NCBI GenBank assembly: GCA_037349105.1
Contig: JAYJMM010000111.1
Location: forward strand, 2,766,001 to 2,830,000
Length of the DNA: 64,000 nucleotides
Direction: 5' to 3'
DNA from: Limnomonas spitsbergensis
Taxonomy: Eukaryota > Chlorophyta > Chlorophyceae > Chlamydomonadales
Shown here: positions 26,201-38,200 of the stretch, piece by piece
How the letters are laid out: every line of letters begins with the position of its first letter
Position numbering within the stretch: the stretch's first letter is position 1
Position numbers and translations under genes: made by a program
The notes under the pieces: generated by a model
Databases searched by the model: none
The model's input: only the letters and a program-made list of their open reading frames with translations
What the model was told of the DNA's origin: nothing

Positions 26201-29200
26201 AGAAACTATCCTTGGTTTCAGAGTCGTTGCGGTAGAAGAAACAATCGTTGGTTTCAGAGTCGGTGCGGTAGAAGAAACAATCCTTGGTTTCAGAGTCGTT
26301 GCGGTAGAAGAAACTATCCTTGGTTTCAGAGTCGGTGCGGTAGAAGAAACAATCCTTGGTTTCAGAGTCGTTGCGGTAGAAGAAACAATCCTTGGTTTCA
26401 GAGTCGTTGCGGTAGAAGAAACAATCCTTGGTTTCAGAGTCGTTGCGGTAGAAGAAACTATCCTTGGTTTCAGAGTCGTTGCGGTAGAAGAAACTATCCT
26501 TGGTTTCAGAGTCGGTGCGGTAGAAGAAACTATCCTTGGTTTCAGAGTCGGTGCGGTAGAAGAAACCATCCTTGGTTTCAGAGTCGGTGCGGTAGAAGAA
26601 ACTATCCTTGGTTTCAGAGTCGGTGCGGTAGAAGAAACTATCCTTGGTTTCAGAGTCGGTGCGGTAGAAGAAACAATCCTTGGTTTCAGAGTCGGTGCGG
26701 TAGAAGAAACAATCCTTGGTTTCAGAGTCGTTGCGGTAGAAGAAACTATCCTTGGTTTCAGAGTCGTTGCGGTAGAAGAAACAATCCTTGGTTTCAGAGT
26801 CGGTGCGGTAGAAGAAACAATCCTTTGTTTCAGAGTCGTTGCGGTAGAAGAAACTATCCTTGGTTTCAGAGTCGGTGCGGTAGAAGAAACAATCCTTGGT
26901 TTCAGAGTCGGTGCGGTAGAAGAAACAATCCTTGGTTTCAGAGTCGTTGCGGTAGAAGAAACTATCCTTGGTTTCAGAGTCGGTGCGGTAGAAGAAACAA
27001 TCCTTGGTTTCAGAGTCGTTGCGGTAGAAGAAACCATCCTTGGTTTCAGAGTCGTTGCGGTAGAAGAAACAATCCTTGGTTTCAGAGTCGGTGCGGTAGA
27101 AGAAACTATCCTTGGTTTCAGAGTCGGTGCGGTAGAAGAAACTATCCTTGGTTTCAGAGTCGGTGCGGTAGAAGAAAGAATCCTTGGTTTCAGAGTCGGT
27201 GCGGTAGAAGAAACTATCCTTGGTTTCAGAGTCGTTGCGGTAGAAGAAACAATCCTTGGTTTCAGAGTCGTTGCGGTAGAAGAAAGTATCCTTGGTTTCA
27301 GAGTCGGTGCGGTAGAAGAAACTATCCTTGGTTTCAGAGTCGGTGCGGTAGAAGAAACTATCCTTGGTTTCAGAGTCGGTGCGGTAGAAGAAACCATCCT
27401 TGGTTTCAGAGTCGGTGCGGTAGAAGAAACAATCCTTGGTTTCAGAGTCGTTGCGGTAGAAGAAACTATCCTTGGTTTCAGAGTCGTTGTGGTAGAAGAA
27501 AGTATCCTTGGTTTCAGAGTCGGTGCGGTAGAAGAAACAATCCTTGGTTTCAGAGTCGTTGCGGTAGAAGAAACTATCCTTGGTTTCAGAGTCGGTGCGG
27601 TAGAAGAAACAATCCTTGGTTTCAGAGTCGGTGCGGTAGAAGAAACCATCCTTGGTTTCAGAGTCGTTGCGGTAGAAGAAACTATCCTTGGTTTCAGAGT
27701 CGGTGCGGTAGAAGAAACAATCCTTGGTTTCAGAGTCGGTGCGGTAGAAGAAACAATCCTTGGTTTCAGAGTCGGTGCGGTAGAAGAAACTATCCTTGGT
27801 TTCAGAGTCGGTGCGGTAGAAGAAACAATCGTTGGTTTCAGAGTCGGTGCGGTAGAAGAAACAATCGTTGGTTTCAGAGTCGTTGCGGTAGAAGAAACAA
27901 TCGTTGGTTTCAGAGTCGTTGCGGTAGAAGAAACAATCGTTGGTTTCAGAGTCGGTGCGGTAGAAGAAACAATCGTTGGTTTCAGAGTCGTTGCGGTAGA
28001 AGAAACAATCCTTGGTTTCAGAGTCGGTGCGGTAGAAGAAACAATCGTTGGTTTCAGAGTCGGTGCGGTAGAAGAAACAATCCTTGGTTTCAGAGTCGTT
28101 GCGGTAGAAGAAACTATCCTTGGTTTCAGAGTCGTTGCGGTAGAAGAAACTATCCTTGGTTTCAGAGTCGGTGCGGTAGAAGAAACAATCCTTGGTTTCA
28201 GAGTCGTTGCGGTAGAAGAAACAATCCTTGGTTTCAGAGTCGGTGCGGTAGAAGAAACAATCCTTGGTTTCAGAGTCGGTGCGGTAGAAGAAACTATCCT
28301 TGGTTTCAGAGTCGGTGCGGTAGAAGAAACAATCGTTGGTTTCAGAGTCGGTGCGGTAGAAGAAACAATCGTTGGTTTCAGAGTCGTTGCGGTAGAAGAA
28401 ACAATCGTTGGTTTCAGAGTCGTTGCGGTAGAAGAAACAATCGTTGGTTTCAGAGTCGGTGCGGTAGAAGAAACAATCGTTGGTTTCAGAGTCGTTGCGG
28501 TAGAAGAAACAATCCTTGGTTTCAGAGTCGGTGCGGTAGAAGAAACAATCGTTGGTTTCAGAGTCGGTGCGGTAGAAGAAACAATCGTTGGTTTCAGAGT
28601 CGGTGCGGTAGAAGAAACTATCCTTGGTTTCAGAGTCGTTGCGGTAGAAGAAACTATCCTTGGTTTCAGAGTCGGTGCGGTAGAAGAAACAATCCTTGGT
28701 TTCAGAGTCGTTGCGGTAGAAGAAACTATCCTTGGTTTCAGAGTCGTTGCGGTAGAAGAAACAATCCTTGGTTTCAGAGTCGGTGCGGTAGAAGAAACTA
28801 TCCTTGGTTTCAGAGTCGTTGCGGTAGAAGAAACTATCCTTGGTTTCAGAGTCGGTGCGGTAGAAGAAACAATCCTTGGTTTCAGAGTCGGTGCGGTAGA
28901 AGAAACAATCGTTGGTTTCAGAGTCGGTGCGGTAGAAGAAACTATCCTTGGTTTCAGAGTCGGTGCGGTAGAAGAAACAATCGTTGGTTTCAGAGTCGGT
29001 GCGGTAGAAGAAACAATCCTTGGTTTCAGAGTCGTTGCGGTAGAAGAAACTATCCTTGGTTTCAGAGTCGGTGCGGTAGAAGAAACAATCCTTGGTTTCA
29101 GAGTCGTTGCGGTAGAAGAAACAATCCTTGGTTTCAGAGTCGTTGCGGTAGAAGAAACTATCCTTGGTTTCAGAGTCGGTGCGGTAGAAGAAACTATCCT

Positions 29201-32200
29201 TGGTTTCAGAGTCGTTGCGGTAGAAGAAACTATCCTTGGTTTCAGAGTCGGTGCGGTAGAAGAAACTATCCTTGGTTTCAGAGTCGGTGCGGTAGAAGAA
29301 ACTATCCTTGGTTTCAGAGTCGGTGCGGTAGAAGAAACTATCCTTGGTTTCAGAGTCGGTGCGGTAGAAGAAACAATCCTTGGTTTCAGAGTCGTTGCGG
29401 TAGAAGAAACTATCCTTGGTTTCAGAGTCGTTGCGGTAGAAGAAACAATCCTTGGTTTCAGAGTCGGTGCGGTAGAAGAAACTATCCTTGGTTTCAGAGT
29501 CGTTGCGGTAGAAGAAACTATCCTTGGTTTCAGAGTCGGTGCGGTAGAAGAAACAATCCTTGGTTTCAGAGTCGGTGCGGTAGAAGAAACAATCGTTGGT
29601 TTCAGAGTCGGTGCGGTAGAAGAAACTATCCTTGGTTTCAGAGTCGGTGCGGTAGAAGAAACAATCGTTGGTTTCAGAGTCGGTGCGGTAGAAGAAACAA
29701 TCCTTGGTTTCAGAGTCGTTGCGGTAGAAGAAACTATCCTTGGTTTCAGAGTCGGTGCGGTAGAAGAAACAATCCTTGGTTTCAGAGTCGTTGCGGTAGA
29801 AGAAACAATCCTTGGTTTCAGAGTCGTTGCGGTAGAAGAAACTATCCTTGGTTTCAGAGTCGGTGCGGTAGAAGAAACTATCCTTGGTTTCAGAGTCGTT
29901 GCGGTAGAAGAAACTATCCTTGGTTTCAGAGTCGGTGCGGTAGAAGAAACTATCCTTGGTTTCAGAGTCGGTGCGGTAGAAGAAACAATCCTTGGTTTCA
30001 GAGTCGGTGCGGTAGAAGAAACAATCCTTGGTTTCAGAGTCGTTGCGGTAGAAGAAACTATCCTTGGTTTCAGAGTCGGTGCGGTAGAAGAAACAATCCT
30101 TGGTTTCAGAGTCGGTGCGGTAGAAGAAACTATCCTTGGTTTCAGAGTCGGTGCGGTAGAAGAAACTATCCTTGGTTTCAGAGTCGGTGCGGTAGAAGAA
30201 ACAATCCTTGGTTTCAGAGTCGGTGCGGTAGAAGAAACTATCCTTGGTTTCAGAGTCGGTGCGGTAGAAGAAGCTATCCTTGGTTTCAGAGTCGGTGCGG
30301 TAGAAGAAACAATCCTTGGTTTCAGAGTCGTTGCGGTAGAAGAAACTATCCTTGGTTTCAGAGTCGGTGCGGTAGAAGAAACAATCCTTGGTTTCAGAGT
30401 CGGTGCGGTAGAAGAAACAATCCTTGGTTTCAGAGTCGTTGCGGTAGAAGAAACTATCCTTGGTTTCAGAGTCGGTGCGGTAGAAGAAACAATCCTTGGT
30501 TTCAGAGTCGGTGCGGTAGAAGAAACAATCGTTGGTTTCAGAGTCGGTGCGGTAGAAGAAACTATCCTTGGTTTCAGAGTCGGTGCGGTAGAAGAAACTA
30601 TCCTTGGTTTCAGAGTCGGTGCGGTAGAAGAAACAATCCTTGGTTTCAGAGTCGTTGCGGTAGAAGAAACTATCCTTGGTTTCAGAGTCGGTGCGGTAGA
30701 AGAAACAATCCTTGGTTTCAGAGTCGTTGCGGTAGAAGAAACAATCCTTGGTTTCAGAGTCGTTGCGGTAGAAGAAACTATCCTTGGTTTCAGAGTCGTT
30801 GCGGTAGAAGAAACTATCCTTGGTTTCAGAGTCGTTGCGGTAGAAGAAACTATCCTTGGTTTCAGAGTCGGTGCGGTAGAAGAAACTATCCTTGGTTTCA
30901 GAGTCGGTGCGGTAGAAGAAACAATCCTTGGTTTCAGAGTCGGTGCGGTAGAAGAAACAATCCTTGGTTTCAGAGTCGGTGCGGTAGAAGAAACAATCCT
31001 TGGTTTCAGAGTCGGTGCGGTAGAAGAAACTATCCTTGGTTTCAGAGTCGGAGCGGTAGAAGAAACTATCCTTGGTTTCAGAGTCGGTGCGGTAGAAGAA
31101 ACAATCCTTGGTTTCAGAGTCGGTGCGGTAGAAGAAACTATCCTTGGTTTCAGAGTCGGTGCGGTAGAAGAAACTATCCTTGGTTTCAGAGTCGGTGCAG
31201 TAGAAGAAACTATCCTTGGTTTCAGAGTTGGTGCGGTAGAGGAAAGTATCCTTGGTTTCAGAGTCGGTGCGGTAGAAGAAAAAATCGTTGGTTTCAGAGT
31301 CGTTGCGGTAGAAGAAACAATCCTTGGTTTCAGAGTCGGTGCGGTAGAAGAAACAATCCTTGGTTTCAGAGTCGGTGCGGTAGAAGAAACAATCCTTGGT
31401 TTCAGAGTCGTTGCGGTAGAAGAAACTATCCTTGGTTTCAGAGTCGGTGCGGTAGAAGAAACAATCCTTGGTTTCAGAGTCGGTGCGGTAGAAGAAACTA
31501 TCCTTGGTTTCAGAGTCGGTGCGGTAGAAGAAACTATCCTTGGTTTCAGAGTCGGTGCGGTAGAAGAAACAATCCTTGGTTTCAGAGTCGGTGCGGTAGA
31601 AGAAACTATCCTTGGTTTCAGAGTCGGTGCGGTAGAAGAAGCTATCCTTGGTTTCAGAGTCGGTGCGGTAGAAGAAACTATCCTTGGTTTCAGAGTCGGT
31701 GCGGTAGAAGAAACTATCCTTGGTTTCAGAGTCGGTGCGGTAGAAGAAACAATCCTTGGTTTCAGAGTCGGTGCGGTAGAAGAAACTATCCTTGGTTTCA
31801 GAGTCGGTGCGGTAGAAGAAACAATCCTTGGTTTCAGAGTCGGTGCGGTAGAAGAAACAATCCTTGGTTTCAGAGTCGGTGCGGTAGAAGAAACCATCCT
31901 TGGTTTCAGAGTCGTTGCGGTAGAAGAAACAATCCTTGGTTTCAGAGTCGTTGCGGTAGAAGAAACTATCCTTGGTTTCAGAGTCGTTGCGGTAGAAGAA
32001 AGTATCCTTGGTTTCAGAGTCGTTGCGGTAGAGGAAAGTATCCTTGGTTTCAGAGTCGTTGCGGTAGAGGAAAGTATCCTTGGTTTCAGAGTCGTTGCGG
32101 TAGAGGAAAGTATCCTTGGTTTCAGAGTCGTTGCGGTAGAGGAAAGTATCCTTGGTTTCAGAGTCGTTGCGGTAGAGGAAAGTATCCTTGGTTTCAGAGT

Positions 32201-35200
32201 CGTTGCGGTAGAGGAAAGTATCCTTGGTTTCAGAGTCGTTGCGGTAGAGGAAACTATCCTTGGTTTCAGAGTCGTTGCGGTAGAGGAAAGTATCCTTGGT
32301 TTCAGAGTCGTTGCGGTAGAGGAAACTATCCTTGGTTTCAGAGTCGTTGCGGTAGAGGAAAGTATCCTTGGTTTCAGAGTCGTTGCGGTAGAGGAAAGTA
32401 TCCTTGGTTTCAGATTCGTTGCAGCTAGTTCCGCTGCTATGTGTAATGATTTACGATGTCAGTACTGTATGGGTGTGGTATGCTTTCACTCGAAATTATT
32501 ATGTTTTCCCGAGCAGGATGTTTTCCTCCTGAGCAGCAACATAATAATTTCGAGTGAAAGTATGTTGTGAAGTGCTGAGTGTTGCATGAATTCATGAATT
32601 GCCTAGATCTATCGATTATCCACGCCAGTCTTTGCCGGGAAATCGGGAATCAACGGGGCTTTTGGGTCAATTGTATGTTTATGAATTTGCGTCTAGCCAG
32701 GGCAGGGCATTGGGAACAAACATCAATCCATACCCAAGAAAAGGCAATTTCCAACTGGAGGGCACCGGCAGTCCGGTATCGGTCAAGTATCTCATGGCTT
32801 CACAAACAAATCTGTTCGTTGAGATGAGGTGAACAAGAAAATCTGCTAGGTGGGATGAGATGCATTCTAGATCTAGATCTGCATTAGCAAGCAATAGTGC
32901 TAGGTGAGATCAGACGTTGTCTATATCTAGATACGTAGCCTAAACCCTAAACCCTAAACCCTAAACCCTAAACCCAAACCATTGCTAGCTAGGCGATATA
33001 CATGATACAGATAGAGCGCTGCATTTCCAGGAGGGTTCAAATATGTGTGACACGACCCAATAGGTGTGACATGACCAAATATGTGTGTCACAACTTAATA
33101 GGTGTGGTACAACCAGATAAGTGTGACACATCAAAATAAGTGTGATGGGACCCGAGAGGTGTGACACAGCCAAAATAAGTGTGACACGACCAAATAGGTG
33201 TGAGCCTACAAAATAGGTGTGACACAACACAAGGCTGATGCGTCCTCTGTCCCTGTGGTTGCAGGAGTACAAGCAGATCCTTTTCAACGGTGAGGTCCTA
33301 CAACTGAGGTAGTTGGTTTGAAGGTGGTTGAGACTTGAGACACTAGGTAGGGATATTCTGGTTGAGATGCTAGGCATCATGCAATTTCCTGGTTGAAAAT
33401 TTGAGATGCTAGGTGTCATGCAATCTTCTGGTTGAGACTATGAGATCCTAGGTTGCAAGCAGGATGGACAGAGGGGATGGGCTGGGTTTTTCAATAGCCT
33501 TTCTAGAAAGGTTTGAGGGGTTTGTGTTTGGTAGAAGGAAACGGTTTGAACATGGCTAGGCGAGGTTTACAGGCCAGGGTCTACAGGGCAGGCCAGGGTT
33601 TATAGGACAGGGTTTACAGGGAAGGCCAGGGTTTACAGGGCAGGCCAGGGTTTACAGGACAGGCCAGGGTTTACAGGACATGGCAGGGTTTACAGGGCAG
33701 GGCAGGGTTTACAGGGCAGGGCAGGGTTTACAGGACATGCCAGGGTTTATAGGACAGGCCAGGGTTTACAAGGCAGGCTAGGGTTTACAGGACAGGCCAG
33801 GGTTTACAGGGCAGGCCAGGGTTTATAGGACAGGCCAGGGTTTACAGGGCAGGCCAGGGTTTACAGGGCAGGCCAGGGTTTACAGGACATGGCAGGGTTT
33901 ACAGGGCAGGCCAGGGTTTACAGGGCAGACCAGGGTTTACAGGACAGGCCAGGGTTTACAGGACAGGCCAGGGTTTACAGGACAGGCCAGGGTTTACAGG
34001 ACAGGCCAGGGTTTACAGGACATGGCAGGGTTTACAGGGCAGGCCAGGGTTTACAGGGCATGGCAGGGTTTATAGGACAGGCCAGGGTTTACAGGGCAGA
34101 CCAGGGTTTATAGGACAGGGTTTACAGGGCAGACCAGGGTTTACAGGACAGGCCAGGGTTTACAGGACAGGCCAGGGTTTACAGGACAGGACAGGGTTTA
34201 CAGGACAGGCCAGGGTTTACAGGACATGGCAGGGTTTACAGGGCAGGGCAGGGTTTACAGGGCAGGGCAGGGTTTACAGGACATGCCAGGGTTTATAGGA
34301 CAGGCCAGGGTTTACAGGGCAGGGCAGGGTTTATATGACAGGCCAGGGTTTACAGGGCAGGGCAGGGTTTACAGGACATGCCAGGGTTTATAGGACAGGC
34401 CAGGGTTTACAAGGCAGGCTAGGGTTTACAGGACAGGCCAGGGTTTACAGGGCAGGGCAGGGTTTACAGGGCAGGCCAGGGTTTACAGGGCAGGCCAGGG
34501 TTTATAGGACAGGCCAGGGTTTACAGGACATGCCAGGGTTTACAGGGCAGGCCAGGGTTTACAGGACATGCCAGGGTTTACAGGGCAGGCCAGGGTTTAC
34601 AGGGCAGGGCAGGGTTTACAGGACAGGCCAGGGTTTACAGGACATGCCAGGGTTTACAGGGCAGGCCAGGGTTTACAGGGCAGGGCAGGGTTTATATGAC
34701 AGGCCAGGGTTTACAGGGCAGGCCAGGGTTTACAGGGCAGGCCAGGGTTTACAGGGCAGGGCAGGGTTTACATGGTTTAGGGTGGATTGCCAGGGGGTAG
34801 GTGGGGCCGTATGTGCAAGGATTGGGTTCTCTTTTCTCTATTTTATTGCATCATAAAGTCCCTTTGTTGCTGCCCCCTCTTTCCCCTCCGTCCCACGACC
34901 CGGATCGATAGACTTGACAACGGAGAAGGCGCGAGAGATGTTTGCGGACGGCTTTGTCGCGGATTGGAATAGCGGGCGACTGGCCATCAAGTACTACAAA
35001 GGTGAGGTACAGTTATGCCACCTCAACCACCTCAACCACCTCAACCAATTCAACAACTTCAACCACCTCAATAACCTCCACAATCTCTACAACTTCAAAA
35101 ATCTCAACCACCTCAATGATCTCAACAACCTCAACAACCTCAACCACATTAACCAACTCAGCCACCTCAACCACGGAGGAGGCACGTCAGATGTTTGCGG

Positions 35201-38200
35201 ATGGTTGTGTTGCGGATTGGAAAAGCGAGAGACTGGCAATCCATTACTACTTTATAATTAATTTGCCTTCCCTAATTAATTTGCCTTCCCAGAAAACGAT
35301 GTCTTAGAATGCTGCCCTCAGGGCAAATTGTGGACAAAAACTCGTAATTTCTGAGTGAAAACTGGCATCCACAATCTCGTCCACAATTAATAATTAGTCA
35401 ACCCCGAACAAGGTATTAAGGTGAGACGTCAACGGCGCGGATGTGGCTTCGGCCCAGGCCACACTATGTCCTCAACTCTCACGCCTCCCACGGGGCGTAG
35501 CTTTCTCTCTTTCTGAGACAAACTTGAGCCACATTAACTACCAACATCACATTAAAGCGCTTGATCATATAAGCACGTATACCACCTCAACCACCTCAAC
35601 CACCTCAACCACCTGAAGCACCTTGATCACGAAACCTTCTTCACTGCTTAAGACACCTCGAGCACCTTGACCTCCTTCATCACATTAGACACCTTAACCA
35701 CCTCACCTGCAACAGGTACCTGAACCACCTTGATCTCATGTACCACTTGAACCACCTAAACCGTTCAGGTTTGATGCAGACCCCTGCCAAGCGCACCACC
35801 CACCAATGGGGCTGTCAGTAACACGAACCACCTCAACCACCTTACCCATTCCAACCACCTCATCCACCTTAACCACCTCAACCACGCAGGCCTGGTGCAG
35901 GCTCCTAACATGCCAAGCACAACACCCGCCAATGGGGCTTTCAGTAAACCTCATCACCTTCACCACCTCAACCACCCTAAGCACCTCAACCACCATAACC
36001 ACCTTAACCACGCAGGTCTGGTACAGGCCCCTGCCAAGCGCACCACCCACCAATGGGGCTTTCAGGGAGCAGGTGTCGTTGGTGCCCAGCCCAGAGGCAT
36101 GTCGGCTTTCCTCTCAGACAAGCAAGACAGGTGAGCTGGCAATTTTCGGCTACAATTCAGTTACATTTCAGCTACAATTCAGCCACAACGCAGCACCTAG
36201 CCCAGAGGCATGTCGGCTTTCCTCTCAGACAAGCAAGACAGGTGAGCAGGCAATTCAGGTACATTTGCAGCTATACTTCAGCCATCATTCAGCTACATCA
36301 CGGCCTCTGGCCTGAGGCGTGTCAGTTTTTCGCTCAGATCAGCATGACCGGTACAGCCTTTGGCCCAGCGAGGCGATGCAAGGCAGCTTGGTGCAAAGCT
36401 AGACAAAGCAGCAGGACAGCAATTTATGCAGTCGTTGGAGGATGAAGGATGGGGAAGCGCACCCCCCCTCACCAATTTAAGCAGCTGTTGGAGGATGAAG
36501 GAGGGGGCGGCGCTCCCCCTCTCTAATTCCTCGCTGATACCGTGAGGCTGAGGCAGAGGAGATGGACTGGGCGGCGCGAGGCAAGGGAGTAGAGGAAGCA
36601 GCAATTTACATTTGAACGCTGAAACCTGGGGAAAACTGGGAAAACTGAAAGAACTGAAACATTAACATGAATTTGAACCTGAATACGAACATGAACAAAA
36701 ACATGAATATGAACCCTGAAACCTGAAACCTGAAACCTGAATCCTGAAACCTGAATCCTGAATCCTGAATCCTGGCAGAGAGGCTGATGCCAGGGACATG
36801 GACAAGGCTGGACGGAAGCGCGACGCAAGCAACCAGAGGGAGCGTTTGGAGGAGATGGTGCCGCGAGAAACTGGCCGTGAGGGCGTGGTGGCAAACAAGA
36901 TGGCAAGAAGGTGGGTGGGCGTGGGGCTATATGTGGAGAGGGTGAGGACAGGAGAGGGGGCAGAGAGGGGGATACGTGCCACTACCTAGGAGGCCATGGT
37001 GGTGAACAAGATGGGGAGAAGGTGGGTCGTGTGGGATGAGAACAGGAGAGGGGGAGGAGAGGGGGATGCGTGCCACTGACCGTGAGGGCGTAGTGGCAAA
37101 CAAGATGGCAAGAAGGTGGGTGGACGTGGGGGGGTGCGAGTGAAGGGGGGAGGAGGGTGCGTGTGTGTGGGGGGGCCATGAGATGGTGCCGCGAGAAACT
37201 GGCCGCGAGGGCTTGGTGGCAAACAAGATAGCAAGAAGGTGGGTGGGCGTGGGGGGTATGAGTGAAGAGGGGAGGAGGGTGCGTGTGTGGGGGGGGGGGG
37301 GGGGGGAGGGCATGAGTGGGTGAAGTGAGAAACTGGTCGGGAGGCTGTGGTAGCAAACAAGATGGTGAGAAGTTGTGTGTAGGGGGGTACGTGTGATGGG
37401 GAGAGGAGGGTGGGTAGGGGGGTGCATGAGGTGGTGCTGACAGAAAGTGGCTGGCAGGGCGTGGTGGCAAACAAGATGGCAAGAAGGTGTTTGTGTGGAG
37501 GGGGGGGGCAAGTCGAATTGGGAAAGGTGGGGGGGGGGGAGAAGAGAGTTGGGGGGAGAGGGGGGGATGCGTGCCACTGTCCACAAGGCCGAGGTGGCAA
37601 ACAAGATGGGGAGGCAGTGGGTTGTGTGGGGAGATGAGGGTGGTTAGGAGGGAAGAGGTGGGTTGGGTGGGTGTGGGGGGGGGAGAGGAGAGGGGGGTGG
37701 GGGGGGAGAAGGTGGGGGGGGGATGTGTGCCGTTGAAGGGGAAGGAGGCCATGGTGAAAATCAACATAGCGAGAAGGTGTGGTGGACATGTGGTGGGATG
37801 AGAGATGGGGTGGGGGGATGTATGCGACGCTTCTTGATGAATGGTGTTGCCTTTCTCATGAATCGTGATGCCTTCTTCATGAATCGTGATGCCTTTCTCA
37901 TGAATCGTGATGCCTTTCTCATGAATCGTGATGCCTTCTTCATGAATCGTGGTATTTTTGTCTAGGGTCGAGGCCATGGCACGCGCCACGAGCCCGGATT
38001 GATGCATTCCATTTCTCTGCTCCAGACCCCCTGAAAAGACCTTCCATCGACTCAGTTCCAGGGACGAGGCCAAGGCACTCGACGCTTGTCCCGATTGATG
38101 CATTCCATTTCTTCGCTCCTGACCCTCTGAATGATCTTTCCTTCTACTCCATTCCAGAGACGAGGCCAAGGCACGCGACGCGAGTCCCGATCGCGCCTTC

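Larger units (their letters stand above)
32424..33264. other. Intron 2 tail: hairpin, interstitial telomere repeats, small minisatellite
   Basis: After the array the intron holds a hairpin at 32480-32563, unique sequence, an interstitial run of CCCTAAA near 32941-32980, and a degenerate minisatellite of roughly 20-24 bp (ggtgtgacacgaccaaata-like) at 33035-33232. It ends in the exon 3 acceptor cctgtggttgcag. The short open frames here show no recognisable protein. Confidence 0.75.

Noticed and set aside
19724..32570. Open frames of over 4000 codons on both strands (FQSRCGRRN-, VEETILGFRV- and TLKPRIVSST-type repeats)
   Set aside because: They are the unavoidable result of a 36-bp stop-free tandem repeat; several frames and both strands are open at once, and variable sites are not silent in any frame. 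The region is intronic.
32941..32980. Chromosome end
   Set aside because: Only a few CCCTAAA copies, with unique sequence and coding exons on both sides.
36066..36130. Alternative start of gene 1 exon 5 at the upstream AG
   Set aside because: It would leave exon 6 in a frame with an immediate stop (aga ggc tga); the downstream AG keeps the frame open.
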